A stretch of DNA of 64,000 nt from positions 163,609 through 227,608 of the forward strand of contig NZ_JANHLE010000007.1 of NCBI RefSeq assembly GCF_028682475.1, written 5' to 3'. This DNA is from Pseudomonas putida (lineage in GTDB: Bacteria; Pseudomonadota; Gammaproteobacteria; Pseudomonadales; Pseudomonadaceae). The notes under the pieces were generated by a model. That model made no database searches, had not been told where the DNA came from, and saw only the letters and a program-made list of their open reading frames with translations. Within the stretch, counting starts at the first letter, position 1. The number at the start of each line of letters is the position of its first letter. Shown here in pieces: positions 53,261-61,942 of this stretch. Position numbers and translations under genes: made by a program.

Positions 53261-54451
53261 TTATCCGGGATGTCCATCCACCCGGGCGCGCAGCAACATT
53301 GGCGCGTACCGCCAGGCGTACAGGGCAAACGCGCCGACCCAGCACACTGCGGCCAGCCACAAACCCGCCATTGGCAACCACAGCACCAGCAACACCCGGC
53401 TCACACCTGCGAGGTTGAGCAGGACGAACGCCAGGGTCATCCCCGCCGGCGGCTGCAAGGGGCGCCCGGTATGACCCAGGCTGACCCGCGCGATCATCGC
53501 CAGGATCAACCCGGCCATGGCACCGATGGTCAGACAGTGCACCGCAAGGCTGGGGTTCAGCGCGACACCGAAGTGCCACAGGGTCATGCCCAGGCACGCC
53601 AGCGCCAACCAGCCATAGGCCAGGTGCAACGACCACAGCAGCGGCACACGCCACAAGCCACGGTCATGCCAGCGCCACAGACGCACCGTGTGACCGAGCG
53701 TCAGCGCGGCAAACAACAGACCGATCCAGACATTGGCCGACAGCGCCGGGCCAGCGGCATACAGCAGTGCCACCAGGGCCGCGCCGACCAGCAACAGCCA
53801 GTCAAGCCAGGGCCAGGGCGCAACGCCTTCGACACGGCCCAGGCCACGCTGGGTAAAGAATGGAATCACCCGGCCACCGATCAGGCCCATCATCGCCGCC
53901 ACCAGCCAGATAGCGCTGAGCACGCCCTGGCGTTGCCAGCCATCGTGGCCCTGGAGCAGTCCGTAGACGGATACGGCATCGGCTGCCGTCAGCAACAGCA
54001 ACACCAGTACCACCGGGTAGTTGCGCTTCTGCCGGACGCGCCAGAGCATGGCGCCCATCAACAGCGCCACTGTCAGCGGGAAGGCCAGCTCCAGCAGTGC
54101 CAGCAACGGCCACGGCAGGTTGGCCAGCCAGGCGATCCGCGCGGCCAGCCACAGTAGCGCCAAGGCTGCCAGCGGCGTGCCGCTCAGGCCCGGCTGGCCG
54201 GTCCAGGTCTGTCCCGCCGTGAGCAGAAAGCCGGCGATGATCGCCAGACCAAAACCGAACAGCAATTCGTGGCGATGCCAGGCCAGCCAGCCGCCGGCCG
54301 GCTGCCAGTCGCCTAGTGAACCGTTCAATGCCGCCAGCCACAGCGGTACGGCGAGTAACGCCAGGCCACAGCCGGCGAGGAAGAAGGGGCGGAATGCCAG
54401 ACGTAACAACGGCACGATGGCCAGTGCTTTACGGCGATCAAGTACTTGCAT
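53261..54451 (-). CDS. nnrS: NnrS family haem-copper membrane protein
   Basis: The 396-aa polytopic protein has about twelve helices and the NnrS motifs FRPFFLAGCGLALLAVPLWL, WHRHELLFGFGLAIIAGFLLTA, GLIGGRVIPFFTQRGL and HCLTIGAMAGLILAMIARVSLGHTGR. NnrS protects against NO toxicity, independent of NO reductase. An AAGGAG site precedes the start. A degenerate Dnr-type box lies 61 bases upstream. Confidence 0.94.
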   Translation of the reverse strand: MQVLDRRKALAIVPLLRLAFRPFFLAGCGLALLAVPLWLAALNGSLGDWQPAGGWLAWHRHELLFGFGLAIIAGFLLTAGQTWTGQPGLSGTPLAALALLWLAARIAWLANLPWPLLALLELAFPLTVALLMGAMLWRVRQKRNYPVVLVLLLLTAADAVSVYGLLQGHDGWQRQGVLSAIWLVAAMMGLIGGRVIPFFTQRGLGRVEGVAPWPWLDWLLLVGAALVALLYAAGPALSANVWIGLLFAALTLGHTVRLWRWHDRGLWRVPLLWSLHLAYGWLALACLGMTLWHFGVALNPSLAVHCLTIGAMAGLILAMIARVSLGHTGRPLQPPAGMTLAFVLLNLAGVSRVLLVLWLPMAGLWLAAVCWVGAFALYAWRYAPMLLRARVDGHPG

Positions 54452-54511
54452 GGAACCACTCCTTAACCCGATTGCCGGGCGCCATCATCTGCAATTTAGC
54501 CAGCGTTGCCC

Positions 54512-54525
54512 TTGTCGCACGTCAA
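54512..54525. promoter_or_regulatory. Degenerate Dnr-like box upstream of nnrS
   Basis: TTGTCGCACGTCAA resembles TTGAY-N4-RTCAA, with one mismatch in the left half. The distance to the nnrS start (61 bases) equals that of the good boxes at narK1 and hemN-like gene. The assignment is tentative. Confidence 0.45.
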
Positions 54526-54585
54526 CGCCCGTCAGCGACAACTGGGTAAGCTGCAAGGGCCATGCCGTCGCCCCGGCAGAACCTC

Positions 54586-54659
54586 GGTGGGAGCGGGCTT
54601 GCCCCGCGATGCGATGTGTCTGACAGCTTGCAATCGCGGGGCAAGCCCGCTCCTACCGG
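54586..54659. repeat. REP pair at the NorR sites upstream of dnr
   Basis: CGGTGGGAGCGGGCTTGCCC then CGCGAT is mirrored by AATCGCGGGGCAAGCCCGCT then CCTACC. The right arm ends next to the first NorR site (54660). Confidence 0.9.
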
Positions 54660-54714
54660 GTAGAAAAAACCCTACAAGGGTATTTATTACCCTGATTCAC
54701 AGGGTTGTTTTAAC
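54660..54714. promoter_or_regulatory. Three NorR enhancer sites (GT-N7-AC) for dnr
   Basis: GTAGAAAAAAC (54660-54670), GTATTTATTAC (54680-54690) and GTTGTTTTAAC (54704-54714). Starts are 20 and 24 bases apart, almost the same as at dnrN (19 and 25). The third begins exactly 52 bases before the sigma-54 element, the same as at dnrN. Confidence 0.85.
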
Positions 54715-54755
54715 CATAGGCTTCGGCACATCAGGAAAATCCAGGACCTGGCGTC

Positions 54756-54771
54756 TGGCCCGAGACTTGCT
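54756..54771 (+). promoter_or_regulatory. Sigma-54 -24/-12 promoter upstream of the peptide and dnr
   Basis: TGGCCCGAGACTTGCT matches TGGCACG-N4-TTGCW at all but one position, with correct spacing. Transcription would start about 12 bases after and lead a 24-base leader to the 29-codon ORF. Confidence 0.88.
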
Positions 54772-54805
54772 GAACAGGCCTATCCCTCATTCCATTGGAG
54801 TTCAC

Positions 54806-54895
54806 ATGAGAAACATCATCCAGCCATTGGCATGGTTTGCCGTATTGGGTTCGTTCATTGCCGCCGCCAGTCGCGTCGCCCTCAGTCTTGTCTGA
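54806..54895 (+). CDS. 29-residue hydrophobic peptide upstream of dnr
   Basis: ATG 54806 with a TTGGAG site six bases upstream encodes MRNIIQPLAWFAVLGSFIAA then ASRVALSLV. One TM helix spans about 6-26 with a positive N-terminal flank. It lies between the NorR/sigma-54 promoter and dnr (35-base gap), so it is translated first on the dnr mRNA. It could be a membrane peptide or a leader coding for translation control. The size is too small for homology claims. Confidence 0.55.
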   Translation: MRNIIQPLAWFAVLGSFIAAASRVALSLV

Positions 54896-54930
54896 GACGC
54901 CCTTTCCCTCCAGCCTGAGGATGAACTCCC

Positions 54931-55614
54931 ATGGTTCTGCATCGCGTCCATCACCAGATTCTGCGCAGCCATCACCTGTTCGAACCGTTGAATGACGAGC
55001 AACTGGACGAGCTGATGGCGTCCAGCCACTTGCTCAATGTCGACAAGGGTGAACCGTTGTTCCACCAGGGCGAGCCCGCCGAGGCGTTCTACTTCGTAAT
55101 TGCCGGCGCGGTGAAAATCTACCGCCTGACCCCTGACGGCCAGGAAAAGGTCTTCGAAGTGGTCGGCCCACGGCAAACCTTCGCCGAAGCGATGATGCTG
55201 ATGGACACCCCGAACTATGTGGCCTCCGCCGAAGCGGTAGGCCCCTCGCAACTCTATCGGCTGTCCACCGGCACCTACATGCGCCTGCTGCAGAACAATA
55301 GCCGCCTGACCTTCGCCTTGCTCGGCAAGCTGTGCATGCGCCTGCATCAGCGGGTCAACGAAATCGAAACACTGTCGCTGAAAAATGCCACCCACCGGGT
55401 GGTGCGCTATCTGCTGACGCAACTGATGCAGGCCCAACCGGTCGAGCGCCAGTTCGAACTGCCGATGGCCAAGCAATTGATAGCCGGCCACCTGTCGATC
55501 CAGCCGGAAACCTTCTCGCGGATCATCCGCCGCCTGATTGATGAACAGATCATCACCCAGGACGGGCGGCGCATTGTCATTCTCGACCGCCCACGGCTGG
55601 AGCAATTCGAATGA
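54931..55614 (+). CDS. dnr: NO-responsive Crp/Fnr regulator Dnr
   Basis: The 227-aa protein matches P. aeruginosa Dnr closely from memory: HQILRSHHLFEPL, HQGEPAEAFYFVIAGAVKIYRLTPDGQEK, TFAEAMMLMDTPNYVASAEAV, LKNATHRVVRYLL and the HTH stretch LSIQPETFSRIIRRLIDE. No N-terminal Cys cluster is present, so sensing is by haem/NO, not by an Fe-S centre. It activates genes with TTGAT-N4-ATCAA boxes. The sigma-54/NorR promoter upstream indicates control by NO via NorR. Confidence 0.94.
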   Translation: MVLHRVHHQILRSHHLFEPLNDEQLDELMASSHLLNVDKGEPLFHQGEPAEAFYFVIAGAVKIYRLTPDGQEKVFEVVGPRQTFAEAMMLMDTPNYVASAEAVGPSQLYRLSTGTYMRLLQNNSRLTFALLGKLCMRLHQRVNEIETLSLKNATHRVVRYLLTQLMQAQPVERQFELPMAKQLIAGHLSIQPETFSRIIRRLIDEQIITQDGRRIVILDRPRLEQFE

Positions 55615-55802
55615 AGGCCCTGCCCGTGTGCCTGTACTGCCAGCACAGTAATCCCCCTCAAGGCGTCACCTGCGAGCAATGCGGCATGCCGCTGCCGGCC
55701 TCCCAGGCGCACGCCGCGGCGCGGCGGCAATTGCGCTTTCTGTGGTTCTGCATCGGCCTGACACTGTTTTGCGTGGTGATGGTGTTCTGGTTGCCGCGCT
55801 AG
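55611..55802 (+). CDS. Small zinc-ribbon membrane protein
   Basis: The 63-aa protein overlaps dnr by ATGA. Two CxxC knuckles (CLYCQHSNPP and CEQCGMPL) form a zinc ribbon at residues 7-27, and one TM helix (42-60) follows. It is probably an inner-membrane-anchored protein with the ribbon in the cytoplasm. Function unknown; its coupling to dnr is striking. Confidence 0.75.
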   Translation: MKALPVCLYCQHSNPPQGVTCEQCGMPLPASQAHAAARRQLRFLWFCIGLTLFCVVMVFWLPR

Positions 55803-55804
55803 GT

Positions 55805-57643
55805 TCAAGGCTGGGTCAGCTGGCGATACAGTTGCGGCAGGCGCAGCGGCAACTGTTCGGGCTGGCGAATCAGGCTGTAGCCATTGCTGCCGAACATGTA
55901 CGGCAGGTAGTCAGCCGCCTTGCGGTCGATGGTGATACAGAACGGGATCAGCCCCTGCCGCCGCGCTTCACGCACCGCCTCGCGGGTATCTTCGACGCCA
56001 TAGCGCCCCTCATACAGATCCAGGTCATTGGGCTTGCCATCGGTCACCAGCAACAACAGTTTGCGTCGCCGTTTGCTGGTGCCAAGCAGGCGCGTGGCCT
56101 GGCGAATCGCGGCACCCATGCGCGTGTAGTAACCCGGCGTCAGCCCCTGGATCTTGCCGCGCGTGCTGTCGTCATAACGCTGGGCGAACGTCTTGAGTGC
56201 CTGCAGGCGCACCTGTTGGCGGCGCAGCGAGGAGAAGCCGTACAAGGCAAAGTCATCCCCCAGGGTCGAGAGGGTTTCGCCAAACAGCAACAGGCTGTCG
56301 CGGATCACCTCGATCACCCGGTGTTCATCGTTGAGGTGGGCATCGGTGGACATCGACACATCGGCCAGCAGCAGGCAGGCCAGGTCGCGACGGGTCTGGC
56401 GTTGCGCCATGAACAGGCCGCGCTCGGCACACTGGCCATGGCGGCGCTCGACATGAAAATCCAGCCAGGCCTGCAGGTCCAGCTCACTGCCCTGAGGCTG
56501 CTGACGCAACCATTGGCGGTCATTGCGCAATTGCTCGAACTGACGCCGCAGACGCCGCGCCGCCGGTTGCAGGCGGGCCGGCAAGGGCTGCGCCTGGCAA
56601 TCACGCGGCTCGAACAGCTGCAGGTTGACGAAATTCGCCTGCAAACGCCCTGTGCGATAGTCCCATTCAGGCAGTTTGATGCCCTCGCCCAGGGGAATGT
56701 CATCGACCTCGGCAGGCGGCAAGTCCAGGTGCAGCTTGAGGCCACCGCCCTTGCGCAAGCGCGTGCGCGACAGGGTCAACTGATCAAGGTCGTCGGCGAC
56801 CCGCGCGGCGTCCGGGTCTTCGCTGTCGTCGGTCCAGCGGTCCAGATCGACATGTTCGGTCCAGCTGAACAGGTTTTCCAGGCGCACCACCAGCAGCCCA
56901 CCCTCACGGCGGTTTTCATCGATGCGGGTGGCGCGCTTGCGCCCGCTGCGCTGCTCGCCAGGCGCTGTTGCCAGGTGTTCGCTGGAGTCCTCCAGGTCTC
57001 CGGCCGGTGCTCCTGGCTGATGCAACGGCGGGTACAGCCACAGCGGTAACGGCCAGGCTGCCCGTTCACTGCGGGGAAACTCGCTGACGCTGCCCGGCTC
57101 GCGCAAGGCCTGACGCAACGCGCGCTCCAGGGCCGCTTCGGCAGGGTTTAACGCGGCCGGGTCCGGACGCAATTGCAGGTGGGCATCGACCAGTCGCTGG
57201 TAGCGGCCTGCCAGCGCCGGGTAGCGCTGCAGCAAGGTCCGGGTCCAGCGCTGGTTGTCCCGGCCCCAGTGCCGCATCGGCCCCGCCTGTGCTGCCAGCA
57301 GGGCCAGCCAGCGATAGAGCTCCTCGTTCAACCCGGCCTCGGGAAACACCGCAAGGTGGCTGGGCAAGCGCAGATTGTGCCCGTCACACCAGGCCAGCGG
57401 CACCTGCTTGCAGGTCCCGGCGATCTGCTGCAACAGCGTGCGGCGCAGCAGCAGATCACGCTCGCTGGCCGCCTCCACGCCCTGGTTGCCGGCACCGCCC
57501 ATGGCCCGAAACAACAGGGCCAGGGCGCGCTGCCGCGGGGCAAGGTCAACGCCCGCCTGAGGAAAGTCCGGGCTGGCGCGGCGGGTGATAAAGCGATGCC
57601 AGACACTGCCAACCCACTCTTCCAGTTCAAGGCTGAACGCCAT
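55805..57643 (-). CDS. norD: Nitric oxide reductase accessory protein, VWA domain (NorD)
   Basis: The 612-aa protein has a C-terminal von Willebrand A domain: LACLLLADVSMSTDAHLNDEHR carries a MIDAS-like DxSxS with a partial substitution (DVSMST), and LLLLVTDGKPNDLDLYEG follows. An AGGAGG site precedes ATG 57643. NorD works with NirQ/NorQ in assembling NorCB, probably by metal (iron B) insertion. It is the third gene of norCBD. Confidence 0.93.
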   Translation of the reverse strand: MAFSLELEEWVGSVWHRFITRRASPDFPQAGVDLAPRQRALALLFRAMGGAGNQGVEAASERDLLLRRTLLQQIAGTCKQVPLAWCDGHNLRLPSHLAVFPEAGLNEELYRWLALLAAQAGPMRHWGRDNQRWTRTLLQRYPALAGRYQRLVDAHLQLRPDPAALNPAEAALERALRQALREPGSVSEFPRSERAAWPLPLWLYPPLHQPGAPAGDLEDSSEHLATAPGEQRSGRKRATRIDENRREGGLLVVRLENLFSWTEHVDLDRWTDDSEDPDAARVADDLDQLTLSRTRLRKGGGLKLHLDLPPAEVDDIPLGEGIKLPEWDYRTGRLQANFVNLQLFEPRDCQAQPLPARLQPAARRLRRQFEQLRNDRQWLRQQPQGSELDLQAWLDFHVERRHGQCAERGLFMAQRQTRRDLACLLLADVSMSTDAHLNDEHRVIEVIRDSLLLFGETLSTLGDDFALYGFSSLRRQQVRLQALKTFAQRYDDSTRGKIQGLTPGYYTRMGAAIRQATRLLGTSKRRRKLLLLVTDGKPNDLDLYEGRYGVEDTREAVREARRQGLIPFCITIDRKAADYLPYMFGSNGYSLIRQPEQLPLRLPQLYRQLTQP

Positions 57644-57661
57644 GTTGCCTCCTGTCGCGGT

Positions 57662-59092
<1,431 letters not shown>

Positions 59093-59533
59093 TCAGCCCT
59101 CCTGGTTGGGCGGCCAGCCGTTGGTATTGATGTTCGAACTCCATTTGAGGAACTCGGCGATGTCGTCGACTTCCTGCTCGCTCAGGTTGAACTGCGGCAT
59201 GGCCCGGCGCCCCGGCACGCCCAAAGGCTGCATCTTCATCCAGGCATGCATGAACGGCTTGAAGCCTTCCTCGCCGCCACGGCGCTGGAACACGTTGCCC
59301 AGCTCCGGCGCGAAGTACGCGCCCTCGCCCAGCAGCGTGTGGCAGCCGATACAGTTGTTCTGCTCCCAGACCGTCTTGCCACGCACCACGGCGTCGCTCA
59401 ATTGCGCGGCATTGCTGCGTTCGGGAAAGGTCTGCTCGGTGTGATAGGTCAAGGCCAGGAATATCAGGAAGAAAAACACACTCCCCCCGAAATAGATGTT
59501 CCTGGCCATGGCCTTGGTGAAGGTCTCTGACAT
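59093..59533 (-). CDS. norC: Nitric oxide reductase cytochrome c subunit
   Basis: From ATG 59533 (MSETFTKAMARNIYFGGSVFF), 146 aa. One N-terminal TM helix (13-30) anchors a periplasmic monohaem cytochrome c with CIGCH (near residue 60) and axial Met in RRAMPQFNLS. The longer upstream frame includes the promoter and is rejected. The Dnr box is 58 bases upstream. Confidence 0.95.
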   Translation of the reverse strand: MSETFTKAMARNIYFGGSVFFFLIFLALTYHTEQTFPERSNAAQLSDAVVRGKTVWEQNNCIGCHTLLGEGAYFAPELGNVFQRRGGEEGFKPFMHAWMKMQPLGVPGRRAMPQFNLSEQEVDDIAEFLKWSSNINTNGWPPNQEG

Positions 59534-59590
59534 GGTCACTTCCTCATGGCTTGGCCTGGCCATGATAGGAAGCGAGGGCTGGAAATCTGC

Positions 59591-59604
59591 TTGATGGCAA
59601 TCAA
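59591..59604. promoter_or_regulatory. Dnr box upstream of norCBD
   Basis: TTGATGGCAATCAA is a perfect TTGAT-N4-ATCAA, 58 bases before the norC ATG. It is the main promoter element of norCBD. Confidence 0.92.
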
Positions 59605-59649
59605 GAAACGCCGATGGTTTTACTCGGGTATTAGCGGACCGCAACAACC

Positions 59650-60453
59650 TCAGGCGAAATGCACATCGACCACGTCCATCAACGCTGCCACGGTTACCGG
59701 ATCATCACTCAAAGGTTCGGCCAGGCAGGCCAGGCAGGCCTCGCGCGGGTTCATGCCGGCGCCGATCATGCGGGCGGTGAAAATCAGCAGCCGGGTCGAA
59801 GCGACCTCTTCCAGGTCATGCTGCTCCAGACGGCGTAAGGCCTGCCCCAGCCTGACCACCTGACCAGCCAGGGCAGCGTCTACTCCGGCCTCGCGCCGTA
59901 CGATGTGCGCTTCTTCGGCGGCAGGCGGATAGTCGAAGCGCATGGCCACGAAGCGCTGACGCGTACTCGGTTTCATTCCCTTGAGCAGGTTCTGGTAGCC
60001 GGGGTTGTAAGACACCACCAGCATGAACGAAGGCTGCGCCCGCAACACTTCACCGGTGCGTTCCAGGAACAGCTCGCGGCGGTCATCGGCCAGCGGGTGC
60101 AGGACCACCACGGTGTCCTGACGTGCTTCGACCACTTCGTCGAGGTAGCAGATACCACCTTCGCGCACCGCCCGGGTCAGCGGCCCGTCCTGCCACCACG
60201 TGCCCTGGGCGCCGATCAGGTGACGGCCGACCAGGTCCGCCGCGCTCAGGTCATCGTGGCAGGCCACGGTGTGTAACGGCAGGTTCAGGCGCTGGGCCAT
60301 GTGCTGGACGAAGCGGGTCTTGCCACAGCCGGTGGGGCCTTTGATCAGCACCGGCAGGCCGTGGCGCCAGGCGTTTTCGAACAGCGCCAGCTCATTGCGC
60401 TGCGCTTGGTAGAAAGGTTCGGATCGGGATGCACAAACAGGCTTGAGGGTCAT
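59650..60453 (-). CDS. nirQ: MoxR-type AAA+ ATPase NirQ/NorQ
   Basis: The 267-aa protein has Walker A KGPTGCGKTRF (near residue 39-49), Walker B GICYLDEVVEA, and arginine finger stretch in STRQRFVAMRFDYP. It is a CbbQ/NirQ/NorQ-type chaperone that pairs with the VWA protein NorD to assemble NO reductase. It precedes norC on the same strand but has its own Dnr box at 60534. Confidence 0.94.
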   Translation of the reverse strand: MTLKPVCASRSEPFYQAQRNELALFENAWRHGLPVLIKGPTGCGKTRFVQHMAQRLNLPLHTVACHDDLSAADLVGRHLIGAQGTWWQDGPLTRAVREGGICYLDEVVEARQDTVVVLHPLADDRRELFLERTGEVLRAQPSFMLVVSYNPGYQNLLKGMKPSTRQRFVAMRFDYPPAAEEAHIVRREAGVDAALAGQVVRLGQALRRLEQHDLEEVASTRLLIFTARMIGAGMNPREACLACLAEPLSDDPVTVAALMDVVDVHFA

Positions 60454-60533
60454 GCGGCACCTGGCTCGGTAGCGGGTTCGAAGACCACGCTAAAGAGCCA
60501 GGCACCACGCGACAAGCGCTGCGCGGGGCAAAC

Positions 60534-60547
60534 TTGATCGCCGTCAA
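60534..60547. promoter_or_regulatory. Dnr box upstream of nirQ
   Basis: TTGATCGCCGTCAA fits TTGAT-N4-GTCAA, 81 bases before the nirQ start and just after the hemN stop. Confidence 0.85.
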
Positions 60548-60553
60548 GCAGCC

Positions 60554-61942
60554 TCAGACCGTGCGCGAGAACTGGCCCCGGCGCCCGCCGCCAAGGTAGG
60601 CGTCGAAGGCCATGGCGGTGTTGCGCATCATCAGTTGCCCCTGAGGTAACAGCTGCAGTGCATCGGGCTCCAGTTCCAGCAAGTGGTCATCCACCTGTTC
60701 GCCCAGTTGCTCCAGCGCCTTGGCGAAATAGTCTTTGAACCGGATGCCGTGGCTGGCTTCGAAGGTGCCGAAGTCGATCCGGCCGTGACACATCAGTTCA
60801 TTGATCACTTCGCGTCGCAACAGGTCATCCGGATTCAGGCGGTAACCGCGCTGCACCGGCAACAGGCCTTGATCCAGCCGCGCGTAATACTGCGACAGCA
60901 GCTTCACACTCTGGCTATAGCTATCGCCCACCTTGCCGATTGCCGACACGCCGAGGCCGATCAGATCGCAGTCGGCATGGGTCGAGTAACCCTGAAAATT
61001 ACGCTGCAGCGTGCCATTGGCCCGCGCCTGAGTCAGTTCGTCATCCGGCAAGGCGAAATGATCCATGCCGATGTACACGTAACCGGCTTCGGTCAGGCGC
61101 CGGATGGTCAGTTCCAGCAGCTCCAGCTTGCGCTCCGGCGGCGGCATATCCTCGGGGCGGATCATCCGCTGCGCGCGCACCAGCTCAGGCAGATGGGCGT
61201 AGCTGTAGGCGGCAATACGGTCCGGGCGCAAGGCGATGATCTTGCTCAGGGTGACGTCGAAGCTCTGCACCGTCTGCAGCGGCAAACCGTAGATCAGGTC
61301 GACGCTGACCGATTTGAACTGCGCCTGACGCGCCGCCGCGACCAGGGCATAGATCTGCTCCTCGCTTTGCCGACGATTGACCGCCGCCTGCACCTCCGCA
61401 TCGAAATCCTGCACGCCGAAACTCAGGCGGTTGAAGCCCAGCCCGCGTAGCCGCTGGATCTGTTCGGTACTGATGGTGCGCGGGTCGACCTCGATGGAAA
61501 ACTCGTGATCATCGCTGTCGTCGAGGTTGAACGCCTGGCGCAGGCTGTCCATCAGTTCGGCCAGCTGCTCGCCGCTCAGATAGGTCGGCGTGCCGCCACC
61601 CAGGTGCAGCTGGGTGAGCTTGCGGCGGCGATCGAACAACGCGCCCTGCATGGCGATTTCACGCTTCAGGTACGCCAGGTACTCGGTCGCGCGATGGGTC
61701 TTGCGGGTGATGATCTTGTTGCAGGCACAGTAGTAGCAAAGGCTCTGGCAGAACGGGATGTGGATGTAGGCCGATAACGGCTTGGGGTTCGCTGCCTGAT
61801 TGCTGGCATGCGCCGCCTGCAGGTAGTCATCGACGGCGAAGGCCTCATGGAACTGCGGCGCGGTGGGATAGGAGGTGTAGCGCGGCCCTGGCCGGTCGTA
61901 CTTCTTGACCAGGGCGCGGTTGAACTCAAAGGCTGGCATCAT
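60554..61942 (-). CDS. hemN: Oxygen-independent coproporphyrinogen III dehydrogenase
   Basis: Start is ATG 61942 or the adjacent ATG 61939; 462 aa. The radical-SAM motif CQSLCYYCAC (about residue 66) carries the CxxxCxxC pattern plus the extra Cys of HemN, and HLGGGTPTYL follows. N-terminal GPRYTSYPTAPQF is HemN specific. It decarboxylates coproporphyrinogen without oxygen to make haem for NorB/NorC and other cytochromes. It begins inside the end of the upstream hemN-like gene (17-base overlap). Confidence 0.95.
   Translation of the reverse strand: MMPAFEFNRALVKKYDRPGPRYTSYPTAPQFHEAFAVDDYLQAAHASNQAANPKPLSAYIHIPFCQSLCYYCACNKIITRKTHRATEYLAYLKREIAMQGALFDRRRKLTQLHLGGGTPTYLSGEQLAELMDSLRQAFNLDDSDDHEFSIEVDPRTISTEQIQRLRGLGFNRLSFGVQDFDAEVQAAVNRRQSEEQIYALVAAARQAQFKSVSVDLIYGLPLQTVQSFDVTLSKIIALRPDRIAAYSYAHLPELVRAQRMIRPEDMPPPERKLELLELTIRRLTEAGYVYIGMDHFALPDDELTQARANGTLQRNFQGYSTHADCDLIGLGVSAIGKVGDSYSQSVKLLSQYYARLDQGLLPVQRGYRLNPDDLLRREVINELMCHGRIDFGTFEASHGIRFKDYFAKALEQLGEQVDDHLLELEPDALQLLPQGQLMMRNTAMAFDAYLGGGRRGQFSRTV

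Larger units (their letters stand above)
54452..54805. other. nnrS-dnr divergent control region
   Basis: A 354-base gap. From left to right: nnrS leader and Dnr-like box (54512), a REP pair (54586-54659), three NorR sites (54660-54714), and a sigma-54 promoter (54756). A 29-codon peptide then opens at 54806. The first NorR site abuts the REP. Confidence 0.8.
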
